A program made the translations under genes and the position numbers. A stretch of DNA of 11,368 nt from Bacillota bacterium. Its GTDB lineage: Bacteria; Bacillota; Clostridia; Lachnospirales; Lachnospiraceae. Positions 1-5,319 of this stretch are shown here, piece by piece. The stretch is taken from positions 1-11,368 of the forward strand of contig JAEWRS010000372.1 of assembly GCA_023398855.1 (NCBI GenBank), given 5' to 3'. Each line of letters begins with the position of its first letter. Position 1 is the stretch's first letter. The notes under the pieces were generated by a model, which was not told the origin of the DNA, ran no database searches, and was given only the letters and a program-made list of their open reading frames with translations.

Positions 1-653
1 TTGTAACTTACAATGTCTGTTGCCCCGTATTCCTTTGCAATTTCAACGCAATTGGGACGAGTTCCGATTGCAATCAGTTGACCAGCACCATGCAATTTAG
101 CTCCTGCAACTGACATAAGGCCAACAGGCCCTATTCCAATTACAACAACCTTATCACCGAATCTGACATTAGCGTTTTCCACACCATGAAAGCCAGTAGA
201 CATCATGTCAACTGTCATTAGAGCAGCTTCTGGCGAAATGTTTTCTGGTAAAAGGACTAGATTGGCATCTGCCTGATTAACATGAAAGTATTCCGCAAAA
301 GTACCGTCTTTGGAACCAAGAAACTTAAAACTTTTCATGAGTCCTTCGTCATGCGCATTATATTCCCCCTGTACGTTCTCGGCAAGCCAATTGGGAGTGG
401 TACAAGGTACGACAACAATATCTCCTATTTTAAAATTATTGACCAAATTACCGACTTCAACTATTTCTCCTACGGCCTCATGTCCGAGAATTAAATCTTT
501 ACGGTCTCCAAAACCACCGTGGAGAAGATGGTTATCAGAGGAGCATGGAGCGAGTACGATTGGACGGATAATTGCGTCTAGAACCCCACATTCCGGGCGG
601 TCTTTTTCAATCCAACCCCCTTGATCAATAGAGAGCATTCCAAAACCTTTCAT
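1..653 (-). CDS. NADP-type zinc secondary alcohol dehydrogenase (3' end outside window)
   Basis: Medium-chain, zinc-dependent alcohol dehydrogenase interconverting small secondary alcohols and ketones (isopropanol/acetone type) in the cytoplasm. The visible 217 residues start MKGFGMLSIDQGGWIEK and closely follow the Clostridium beijerinckii / Thermoanaerobacter secondary ADH that I recall. Catalytic zinc ligands are present: Cys37, His58 with Glu59, and Asp149 in TVDMMSTGFHG. The Rossmann motif GIGPVG is at 173-178. The 2'-phosphate recognition site that gives NADP preference is largely kept (Gly197, Thr198 in place of the usual Ser, Arg199, Tyr217). One residue is missing before GDRK compared with C. 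beijerinckii ADH. The start at 653 is set by an AAGGAGGT ribosome-binding site at 661-668. About 135 C-terminal residues lie beyond position 1. It appears monocistronic from its own promoter at 683-711. The family is confident; substrate range is inferred. Confidence 0.93.
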   Translation of the reverse strand, partial: MKGFGMLSIDQGGWIEKDRPECGVLDAIIRPIVLAPCSSDNHLLHGGFGDRKDLILGHEAVGEIVEVGNLVNNFKIGDIVVVPCTTPNWLAENVQGEYNAHDEGLMKSFKFLGSKDGTFAEYFHVNQADANLVLLPENISPEAALMTVDMMSTGFHGVENANVRFGDKVVVIGIGPVGLMSVAGAKLHGAGQLIAIGTRPNCVEIAKEYGATDIVSY

Positions 654-682
654 TATGTATACCTCCTTCAAGTTATATGTAG

Positions 683-711
683 ATTATATAACATCGACAA
701 ATTTATATCAA
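683..711 (-). promoter_or_regulatory. Sigma-A promoter of the alcohol dehydrogenase gene
   Basis: Read on the minus strand, a TTGATA -35 box (706-711) and a perfect TATAAT -10 box (683-688) are separated by exactly 17 bases (689-705). The ribosome-binding site at 661-668 and the start codon at 653 follow directly, giving a short 5' leader of roughly 25 bases. Confidence 0.75.
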
Positions 712-832
712 TATATTTTTACTTATTTAACATATATTTTACAAAGAATTCAGATTGAGTTTTTCTGTTAAATCTGCGCCTTTATTTAGAAATCAACTGT
801 AAGTGCTCCGAAACAAGCCATCAATCCATCTC

Positions 833-1010
833 AGCTTTAAAAATGGCATGAAAAAAGATCATGAAAGCTGGAGAACATTCTTTGTATGGCTAAAAGAACG
901 TGGTCTCCAGGATCTCTCATGATCCCGTCTAAATCTCTTGGATACTCTGCAGGTGTTGTTGGTGTTGTGCTTTCTTTTTCCCATAAAATCGGTCCTATCA
1001 GGAGTCCTTA
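833..1010 (+). pseudogene. IS256-family (Mutator-type) transposase remnant
   Basis: From 833 the frame reads SFKNGMKKDHESWRTFF followed by VWLKERGLQ, then stops at a TGA. This matches the block of IS256-family DDE transposases that reads EGMKED-SW-FF-WLK-RGL. In a shifted frame from 931 comes KSLGYSAGVVGVVLS, which corresponds to the next conserved block (KCLGMLEAVGEVFP). At least one frameshift and one stop separate the two, and neither end of the element is present, so this is a short, non-functional relic. It indicates past transposon traffic. The block order makes the family likely, although the stretch is short. A nested inverted repeat lies inside it. Confidence 0.6.
857..924. repeat. 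Nested inverted repeat inside the transposase relic
   Basis: The outer arms GATCATGA (857-864) and TCATGATC (917-924) are exactly complementary. The inner arms CTGGAGA (868-874) and TCTCCAG (904-910) are also exactly complementary. A transcript could fold into an interrupted stem with a loop of about 29 bases. There is no T-tract, so it is not an intrinsic terminator. It may be chance within decayed coding DNA. Confidence 0.45.
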
Positions 1011-1057
1011 AAAGCTATACCTCCTTGTTACTCTAATTTTGAAGCTTTTTCAATTTT

Positions 1058-1088
1058 TTGACATATCTATTTATGTTTCTCATATAAT
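1058..1088 (+). promoter_or_regulatory. Probable promoter of the 91-aa gene
   Basis: A perfect TTGACA (1058-1063) and a perfect TATAAT (1083-1088) are separated by 19 bases, two longer than ideal. Both boxes point at the gene starting at 1136. The long spacer may lower strength or imply an activator. Confidence 0.45.
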
Positions 1089-1135
1089 TAACTTGAAGGC
1101 TCACGCCAGAACCTAAAAACGAAAGGAAACGTACT

Positions 1136-1411
1136 ATGATAAAAATTAATCATTTTTCTGAACTATCTCTACCTGATCAGTATATTCTGATCGATCACAT
1201 CTTTTTTAATTATAAGATGATTCCAAGCATTAATTATCAACAGACTGCTTATGGTCTGAAGGCGAGCTTCAACCTCTTTACAGCGGATGAAATTGGACAA
1301 CAGATTACTTCACAATGCTTCATGGAAGCCATGGTCAAAGCAGGTTACAGAGCGATTCCCGCTAAAAAAGATGTTATACCTAACTGGTATTTTAATGTTG
1401 GCAGGGTATAA
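1136..1411 (+). CDS. Small protein of a phage/mobile-element-associated type
   Basis: A 91-residue soluble protein with no signal peptide or membrane segment. The second half carries the pattern TAYGLK (37-42), a Phe followed by EAM (62-66), AGY (69-71) and NWYFNV (83-88). I recognise this as resembling small hypothetical proteins in phages and integrative elements of Firmicutes (TSYGLKH...F..AM..AGY....NW.F). Their function is not known to me, so none is assigned. Start at 1136 has a weak ribosome-binding site (AAAGGA, 1122-1127). It stands alone behind its own promoter and next to a transposase relic, consistent with being left over from, or carried by, a mobile element. The stop codon lies inside a perfect inverted repeat (1404-1420). 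Confidence 0.7.
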   Translation: MIKINHFSELSLPDQYILIDHIFFNYKMIPSINYQQTAYGLKASFNLFTADEIGQQITSQCFMEAMVKAGYRAIPAKKDVIPNWYFNVGRV

Positions 1412-1420
1412 TTTATACCC
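1404..1420. repeat. Perfect inverted repeat over the stop codon
   Basis: GGGTATAA and TTATACCC flank a single T; all eight arm bases pair. It overlaps the TAA at 1409-1411. It could end transcription weakly, but only TTT follows, so a terminator role is uncertain. Confidence 0.4.
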
Positions 1421-1437
1421 TTTGACTCATCCCATAT

Positions 1438-1462
1438 TGCACTCCATATTTTTTGGAGTGCA
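1438..1462. repeat. 9-bp hairpin between convergent genes
   Basis: TGCACTCCA (1438-1446) and TGGAGTGCA (1454-1462) pair perfectly around a T-rich 7-base loop. It lies between the ends of the 91-aa gene (+) and the GNAT gene (-). No U-run follows on either strand, so it is at best a factor-dependent or RNA-stabilising structure. Confidence 0.45.
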
Positions 1463-1584
1463 CAGCCTGCCCTTTAAGATATTCATCCGTTTTTTACAGA
1501 TTACAGCATCTTGATTTTCACTTTCGCTCTTTCTTCAATTTTTCCCAAATAATTTGCAGCAACAATGCCTGTTACTTTTATTCT

Positions 1585-2484
1585 TCACATAGTTTTGATT
1601 TTATTTATCCACCAGGTTTCATTTTGGATGGGATAAAAACCAATGCTATAATAAAATTGCTGTGCTGAAAGAACATAAGCCTGTTTCGCGCCAAGTTTTC
1701 CACATCTATTAACACCTTCAAGAACAGCTGCTTTACCCAACCCTATTTTTCTATATTCTGGAAGAGTAAAAACTGGTTCAACATAAGCATATCTGCTGTT
1801 TGGAATGCACCACATTCCACAATGGGCTGCATAATCTCCGTTCGGGGCAACAACTAATATTCGCAAATTCAAGTCTAAATGCGGAGCGTCAAAGCCTTCC
1901 CGGTTTTTCATGGATTCTTTTTCTCGTTCATTACGTTGCCGTTGGTTGTTAAAGCCTCTCCATATTGCATTGTAATACCGTTCAATATCAAAGCCCTTAT
2001 CATCAAAACTAATTATTCTATATCCTTCCGGAAGCGTATAACTATGATTGCTAATATCAATCATTGCAACTGAAGACTTTTGCGTAGTTGGGACAAAGCC
2101 CCTTTGAATGGCAGCTTGCTGATATGCGAAATCGCCGTCTGGTAATGTAATTTTAATTTCTCCGTTTGAATTCAGGTTTTGAAGTGCATATTCAATGAGT
2201 TGTGGCTTTAAGTAATTGTAATTCTCATCCAAGCAAAAATAAGCTTCACCCAGATCACCTTCATAAGTGGCTAATCCAACAACTATTTCATTATCTTCTA
2301 CAATTCCAATATGTGTTAAATGCTCAAAACTCATATATGGACCAAATTGCCATACCCACCTTGCCCATAAATAGTTGGGCGTAATGACTTTGTCCTTATT
2401 AATGCGTATTAAAAAATCGCAAACTTTCTTAAAATCTTCGGTGTAGCCTGCTTTATCAGTGTAGCCTCTAATAATAACGCTCAT
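1585..2484 (-). CDS. GNAT-family N-acetyltransferase
   Basis: Predicted acetyl-CoA-dependent acetyltransferase of 299 residues, longer than a single GNAT domain (about 150). The C-terminal half holds the functional fold: motif A reads VEPVFTLPEYRKIGLGKAAV, with the acetyl-CoA pyrophosphate loop RKIGLG at 245-250, and the late QQFYYSIGFYPI segment supplies the Tyr (about 279) that often acts as general acid. The N-terminal half (about 1-150) looks like a degenerate first GNAT-like domain, a layout common in two-domain clostridial GNATs. Substrate unknown. I chose the start at 2484 because GGGAGGT (2488-2494) sits just before it; an in-frame ATG at 2502 has no such site. Stop is TGA; 27 further sense codons follow in frame to 1501. 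No close operon partner. Confidence 0.88.
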   Translation of the reverse strand: MSVIIRGYTDKAGYTEDFKKVCDFLIRINKDKVITPNYLWARWVWQFGPYMSFEHLTHIGIVEDNEIVVGLATYEGDLGEAYFCLDENYNYLKPQLIEYALQNLNSNGEIKITLPDGDFAYQQAAIQRGFVPTTQKSSVAMIDISNHSYTLPEGYRIISFDDKGFDIERYYNAIWRGFNNQRQRNEREKESMKNREGFDAPHLDLNLRILVVAPNGDYAAHCGMWCIPNSRYAYVEPVFTLPEYRKIGLGKAAVLEGVNRCGKLGAKQAYVLSAQQFYYSIGFYPIQNETWWINKIKTM

Positions 2485-2662
2485 GGTACCTCCCATAGCC
2501 AATTACATATTTCGTTCATTATCTTATTTATTTGACCCATAACTTAATAAGTATAAAAGCATACAAATAACATGCAGACAGCAAGGCTCAATTCATCTTT
2601 TTTGATTTCAGCTTCAAATATTTCCATACAGAGTTCCCTGCTGTAAGCATCTGTTCTGCTTA

Positions 2663-3238
2663 TTACTTCTCCGCATTAATAGCTATAATCTTCAATCCCT
2701 GGGACTGCATATCTTTATCCAATACCTCTCCAATCCATACTTCACCATCTCCAAGCATTATACCCTGCCAATTAGCAAAAAGGTTCTCGCAAGAGGCTGC
2801 CTCCAATGCCTGTTTATATTCCTCACTTAAAGCAATCTCTGAGTCCGCGAGACTTTCCGCATCAACGTATTTTACTCCTTGTATTGTAATTGGATAAGCT
2901 GTCATCTTAGAAACCGCCGCCCAGTCATCATTCAAGATGCTGGCCTTCACTGCCTCCGCAAATGCCTCTACCTCCTGCTTTGACTTTGAGGTACACACAC
3001 TATAATAATCCATATTCTCAGAAGCAGGGCTTTCTTTGTCTGCTTCAGCACTATGGCTTTTCTCTAAGGCTCCAATTGTTTCACCTTCAGAGCTTTCTGC
3101 TACGTCTTCGTCAGCAGTCATACTCTCTTCTGTTTGGGGCACTGCTGTCTCTTTTCGTCCATTGCCACACCCCATTAATAGCACAACAAAGGTTGTTACT
3201 ACCAGTGCAAATACATATTTTCTAAGCATAATTATCAT
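2663..3238 (-). CDS. Small surface lipoprotein, function unknown
   Basis: Secreted lipoprotein of 191 residues. Residues 1-24 are a lipoprotein signal peptide: a positive start (Arg6, Lys7), a hydrophobic core (8-22) and lipobox LMGC with Cys24 as the lipidation site. Residues 25-77 form a low-complexity Ser/Glu/Ala-rich acidic linker. Residues 85-191 form a compact domain with an amphipathic helix (EVEAFAEAVKAS), AYPITI, and the segment ANWQGIMLGDGEVWIGEV (155-172). I recall similar domains in other clostridial lipoproteins but cannot name the family. The start may be 3238 (AAAGGAGA only 2 bases away) or 3229 (site rather far); both keep the signal peptide. The palindrome at 3261-3274 lies directly upstream. 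Probably monocistronic. Confidence 0.85.
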   Translation of the reverse strand: MIIMLRKYVFALVVTTFVVLLMGCGNGRKETAVPQTEESMTADEDVAESSEGETIGALEKSHSAEADKESPASENMDYYSVCTSKSKQEVEAFAEAVKASILNDDWAAVSKMTAYPITIQGVKYVDAESLADSEIALSEEYKQALEAASCENLFANWQGIMLGDGEVWIGEVLDKDMQSQGLKIIAINAEK

Positions 3239-3260
3239 GATCTCCTTTTAATACATCACC

Positions 3261-3274
3261 TTAACTCAAGTTAA
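3261..3274. promoter_or_regulatory. Palindrome upstream of lipoprotein gene, possible operator
   Basis: TTAACT and AGTTAA are exact inverted copies separated by CA. The site sits about 22 bases before the lipoprotein start at 3238 and next to an AT-rich TATATAA that could be a -10 box. The same half-sites recur in opposite order upstream of the UvrA-like gene (8223-8246). The position suits a repressor; the regulator is unknown. Confidence 0.4.
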
Positions 3275-3276
3275 CT

Positions 3277-3451
3277 TTATATACTGTTCCAGGTTCTATT
3301 ATAATCATCTACGACCTGCAGAAATAACTCCTTATCATTTTCACAACAACATCTATTTTAGACCTGTATTATCTTTTTCATGATTTAACAAGGTAGTCTT
3401 TCATACAGCATTTAGATTTGCAAGTTGCTTTTTTAATTCATTGTCTGTTTC
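3277..3451 (-). pseudogene. Remnant resembling an HPt phosphotransfer domain
   Basis: Two short minus-strand pieces read like one broken protein. From 3451: ETDNELKKQLANLNAV, then an in-frame TGA, then KTTLLNHEKDNTGLK and a TAG at 3353-3355. After a frame change, 3351-3277 reads CCCENDKELFLQVVDDYN, then RTWNSI and a stop. Together these resemble the conserved segment of histidine phosphotransfer (HPt) domains, GL-YC--D-ELYL-ML-DY. The His-bearing helix that should follow the first part cannot be matched cleanly. Two stops and a frameshift mean it is not functional. The identification rests on one short pattern, so it is tentative. Confidence 0.35.
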
Positions 3452-3483
3452 CTATTTTCATAAAACCCCTTTCTAGCACTTAC

Positions 3484-3744
3484 TTAATTTCCATTATTCT
3501 TCTTTTCTATTGAATACATATTCACCCCGCTGCATGGGTGATCACCACACTTCCAGTCATCATATCCTTGAGCGCCATAACTCGGTCGTTTATTATCTGC
3601 TTTATATAAATGACATTTACAACAATAAAAAATAATCCCAATAATGGCCCCATAGTTAAGCCACCTCCTTGGACAGTGTAAATTCTGCATATATAAGTGC
3701 TTCTTCCATGGTATCATACCATACATGTGCATCGTTTTCACCAT
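3484..3744 (-). CDS. Cys-rich small ORF (alternative frame), uncertain
   Basis: An 86-codon open frame. Its second half (from about residue 30, 3484-3657) reads NYGAIIGIIFYCCKCHLY, then residues 50-75 including GYDDWKCGDHPCSG, giving five cysteines and a hydrophobic start. The first 30 residues look unlike protein and lie over the better frame at 3656-3793. One extra G in the GGGG run just after the ATG at 3653 would join that well-placed start to this frame, giving a protein of about 57 residues. So this may be the true body of a frameshifted gene, an independent gene, or a shadow. No family recognised. Confidence 0.3.
   Translation of the reverse strand: MVKTMHMYGMIPWKKHLYMQNLHCPRRWLNYGAIIGIIFYCCKCHLYKADNKRPSYGAQGYDDWKCGDHPCSGVNMYSIEKKNNGN
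3522..3653 (-). CDS. Possible 43-aa membrane peptide
   Basis: This frame begins MGPLLGLFFIVVNVIYIK, a single hydrophobic segment (3-17) followed by a charged tail, and ends at a TGA (3522-3524). The start is well placed: AAGGAGG at 3664-3670 lies 10 bases ahead, and the ATG begins two bases after the stop of the preceding small frame (3656-3658), as in a translationally coupled pair. The overlapping frame to 3484 is a competing reading of the same DNA. No homolog recognised. Confidence 0.35.
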   Translation of the reverse strand: MGPLLGLFFIVVNVIYIKQIINDRVMALKDMMTGSVVITHAAG

Positions 3745-3793
3745 AAATTATCTTATCTCCAGGATTTCATGCCGGCTGTCTATCTTTGCTCAT
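3656..3793 (-). pseudogene. 45-codon small gene interrupted by an in-frame TGA
   Basis: The ATG at 3793 is preceded by GGGAGAA (3801-3807) at good spacing. It reads MSKDRQPA, then TGA (3767-3769), and continues in the same frame NPGDKIIYGENDAHVWYD, then TMEEALIYAEFTLSKEVA and TAA. The part after the TGA has the composition of a real soluble protein and ends exactly where the next small frame begins. The simplest view is a recent nonsense mutation, for instance TGG (Trp) to TGA. Readthrough or selenocysteine is possible in principle, but no insertion element was recognised. Function unknown. Confidence 0.4.
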
Positions 3794-3850
3794 ATGATTT
3801 TTCTCCCTTCTTATTAAGCACGGATTTTCTTGTAAATATCTGTATACTTG

Positions 3851-3888
3851 GTAAAAACAAAAAAACTATCAGCTTAACACTGATAGTT
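3851..3888 (-). terminator. Intrinsic terminator, minus strand
   Basis: AACTATCAG (3864-3872) and CTGATAGTT (3880-3888) form a perfect 9-bp stem with a 7-base loop. Read on the minus strand it is followed by TTTTTTTGTTTTT, a classic U-tract. It ends transcription arriving from above 3900 and lies upstream of the small ORF at 3793, so it could be an attenuator rather than a plain gene end. Confidence 0.8.
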
Positions 3889-3928
3889 AGTAACTCCTGA
3901 TCTCCCCCTCTATTCCAAACGCTTCCAT
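3887..3928 (-). CDS. Tiny ORF of 13 aa ending in the terminator stem
   Basis: Reads MEAFGIEGEIRSY. The start at 3928 is preceded by AAAGGTG (3933-3939) at suitable spacing. The stop codon (3887-3889) overlaps the outer edge of the terminator stem, so a ribosome finishing here would cover the hairpin. This is the geometry of a leader peptide in an attenuator. It could equally be the tail of a decayed gene. Confidence 0.3.
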   Translation of the reverse strand: MEAFGIEGEIRSY

Positions 3929-3947
3929 ATAATCACCTTTAGAGCTA

Positions 3948-3980
3948 TTACTTTTCCCCTGTATCTTGATGACTTACCAT
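3948..3980 (-). CDS. Tiny ORF of 10 aa with perfect ribosome-binding site
   Basis: Reads MVSHQDTGEK. A perfect AGGAGG (3988-3993) sits 7 bases before the ATG at 3980, a better site than several of the large genes here have. The stop is 19 bases before the next tiny ORF. Possible leader peptide or truncated gene start; no homolog recognised. Confidence 0.3.
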   Translation of the reverse strand: MVSHQDTGEK

Positions 3981-4036
3981 AATTTTACCTCCTGATAATA
4001 TACCGGTATCAATCATACTGTCACCACAAAGTTTCC

Positions 4037-4059
4037 TATGATCATATATACTATGATCA
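4037..4059. repeat. Two direct TATGATCA repeats upstream of lipoprotein promoter
   Basis: TATGATCA occurs at 4037-4044 and 4052-4059, 15 bases apart. A near copy, TACGATCA, lies at 4098-4105, close to the expected transcription start. Each contains the palindrome TGATCA. Placement around the -35 box at 4063 suits a regulator binding site, and the pair also lies upstream of the tiny ORFs on the other strand. Confidence 0.4.
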
Positions 4060-4062
4060 AAC

Positions 4063-4091
4063 TTGAAATAAGCAATCAGAAATGTTATATT
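4063..4091 (+). promoter_or_regulatory. Promoter of the lipoprotein gene at 4178
   Basis: TTGAAA (4063-4068) and TATATT (4086-4091) are spaced by exactly 17 bases. The resulting leader of about 80 bases ends in the AGGAGG at 4166-4171. Confidence 0.6.
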
Positions 4092-4177
4092 AAATAGTAC
4101 GATCATTCTATACGGCAGAGAATGTGTAAACCAGGCTTTCTTTCCCTTTCAAGTCACAGGAAATCAGGAGGTACCGC

Positions 4178-4768
4178 ATGAAAAAAGTAGTGGCTTTATT
4201 TACAGCATCATTGCTGTTGGTTTGCTTATCAGCAAGCTGCCAGAAATCAAATGACAATCCATCAGGCATAAATATGGAAGCTTCCGCTGATACCAAAGTA
4301 TCTGAAACTGAAATAGCATTGGACGAAAACCGGATTATACCAGAACAATCCTTTGATGTTAAATTAAATGACTGGGGAGAAGTACGGTTTATTTCTTATA
4401 GCCCGGAAGCCGGTGCTGATTTCGAAGATGTTTCATTCTATTTAATGAAGGACAACAAAGTTGCATACTCCTTCCCCTATTATGATGAAAATAACAGAAC
4501 AGATAATGATTCAGGCCTTTTTGACAGTGTGGAATCTGTAGGCTTTCGAGATGTTAATGATGACTCAATGATGGATGTGATTGTCATTATTAACTATATT
4601 ACAGGTGCAGGCCCTCAAGGCATGGTCCCCCGTCCCAGAGCAAGAATTTTTCTGGCAGATAAGACAGAATTTCATCTTGCAAAAGAGCTTACCGAGGACA
4701 TAGCTGAGAATATGGCTGAATCAGATTTAAACATTAATAGTATATACGAATACTTAAAGAATAAGTAA
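4178..4768 (+). CDS. Small lipoprotein with FG-GAP/EF-hand-like loop
   Basis: A 196-residue exported protein. Lys2 and Lys3, a hydrophobic stretch (4-19) and Cys21 form a lipoprotein signal peptide; the lipobox SASC is slightly atypical, with Leu at -4 rather than -3. After a short polar linker (22-50) comes a beta-rich domain. GFRDVNDDSMMDVIVIINY (122-140) contains DVNDDSMMD, the D-x-N-x-D-x-x-x-D pattern of calcium loops in FG-GAP/VCBS-type repeats, here as a single copy. Function unknown; an extracytoplasmic binding or sensing role is only inference. The start at 4178 has an ideal AGGAGG (4166-4171). It stands alone, driven by the promoter at 4063-4091. It differs in sequence from the other lipoprotein in the window. 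Confidence 0.87.
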   Translation: MKKVVALFTASLLLVCLSASCQKSNDNPSGINMEASADTKVSETEIALDENRIIPEQSFDVKLNDWGEVRFISYSPEAGADFEDVSFYLMKDNKVAYSFPYYDENNRTDNDSGLFDSVESVGFRDVNDDSMMDVIVIINYITGAGPQGMVPRPRARIFLADKTEFHLAKELTEDIAENMAESDLNINSIYEYLKNK

Positions 4769-4827
4769 TCATTCCTCTAATTTACCAATAAAAAAGTTTC
4801 ATTTGCTTGGAGGCACCTTTACACTGC

Positions 4828-5319
4828 TTAAAGAATGCCACCATGTTTCATATCAGTCTTATTAATAAAATCCATATGATAAAGCTTTTCCCAATGATTA
4901 ACGTTTAATGTTCCCTTAGTAAGACGGATTGCTAAAATGCAACAGTTTTCATCCTTTTCATTGTTGGCCATATCGTACCAGTTAGCAAAAGATGTGCGGA
5001 GCTTGGTTCTTATCTCAGCATTATTAGGGTCAAGCACCCAGCCAAGGTTTTCTCCTATTCCATTGGCAGTGAACATTTCCAAACACCCCGCAACCGAAAC
5101 TTCAGAATTTTGTGAGATTTGCAGCATTTTGTTTGATTTACTGTTTGTCATAATATAAAATACGCCATCTTCATAATAGGCATCAACACTGCGGACAACA
5201 GGGCGAGGCCCTCCGTTGGCACCTGCTTCCCGTGCAATTGTTGCAAGGGAAATTATATTGTCTTTGCCATTACCAAACTTTTCTTCGATTAACTTTAATC
5301 CTTCTTCGTAAATGCTCAT
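4828..5319 (-). CDS. Pyridoxamine 5'-phosphate oxidase-like flavoprotein
   Basis: A 163-residue split-barrel protein of the PNPOx-like family, expected to bind FMN (or a related flavin/deazaflavin) as a dimer in the cytoplasm and to carry out a reduction of unknown substrate. Seen in the sequence: GPRPVVRSVDAYYEDGVFYI (37-56) forms the first barrel strands with the family's R-P-x-V-R, TNSKSNKMLQI (58-68) is the usual FMN phosphate-contact region, and NGIGENLGWV (86-95) is typical of the clostridial subgroup. I place the start at 5319 because GGAGG lies 8 bases ahead. The open frame extends upstream to an ATG at 5640, but that added part is a remnant of another gene and its ATG has no ribosome-binding site. 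Annotation as one 270-aa protein is the alternative. Confidence 0.85.
   Translation of the reverse strand: MSIYEEGLKLIEEKFGNGKDNIISLATIAREAGANGGPRPVVRSVDAYYEDGVFYIMTNSKSNKMLQISQNSEVSVAGCLEMFTANGIGENLGWVLDPNNAEIRTKLRTSFANWYDMANNEKDENCCILAIRLTKGTLNVNHWEKLYHMDFINKTDMKHGGIL

Larger units (their letters stand above)
654..1135. other. Intergenic stretch with transposon remnant
   Basis: No intact gene lies here. The left end is the leader and promoter of the alcohol dehydrogenase. The middle (about 800-1015) is a decayed IS256-family transposase fragment. The right end (1058-1135) carries a promoter and weak ribosome-binding site for the 91-aa gene. No terminal inverted repeats or target-site duplications were recognised around the remnant. 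Confidence 0.6.
3239..4177. other. Intergenic region with gene remnants, tiny ORFs and terminator
   Basis: This 940-base stretch has no large gene, but much of its minus strand reads like short or broken coding sequence. From right to left it holds a pair of tiny peptides (3887-3980), an intrinsic terminator (3851-3888), a 45-codon frame broken by TGA (3656-3793), two overlapping small frames (3484-3744), an HPt-like remnant (3277-3451) and a palindrome (3261-3274). The plus strand holds the promoter of the lipoprotein gene at 4178. Confidence 0.6.

Noticed and set aside
310..624. Plus-strand open frame of 104 codons
   Set aside because: It lies entirely opposite the clearly identified alcohol dehydrogenase.
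2576..2586. AGACAGCAAGG shared with 7943-7953
   Set aside because: An 11-base match between two unrelated AT-rich spacers is compatible with chance, and the surrounding bases do not match.
2521..2662. Minus-strand frame reading MEIFEAEIKKDELSLAVCML and a few more residues after the lipoprotein gene
   Set aside because: Composition is mildly protein-like, but the ATG has only a weak CAGGGA ahead of it and the frame is 27 codons; too little to support a gene.
3767..3769. TGA as selenocysteine or tryptophan codon
   Set aside because: Other genes use TGG for Trp and TGA as a stop normally here, and no SECIS-like hairpin directly after the TGA was recognised; a nonsense mutation is simpler.
4108..4296. 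Minus-strand frame of 62 codons over the lipoprotein start
   Set aside because: Antisense to a gene with clear signal peptide and ribosome-binding site; no site of its own.
4769..4827. Search for a terminator between the convergent lipoprotein and PNPOx-like genes
   Set aside because: A T-run exists on the minus strand (about 4789-4797), but I see no stem directly ahead of it.
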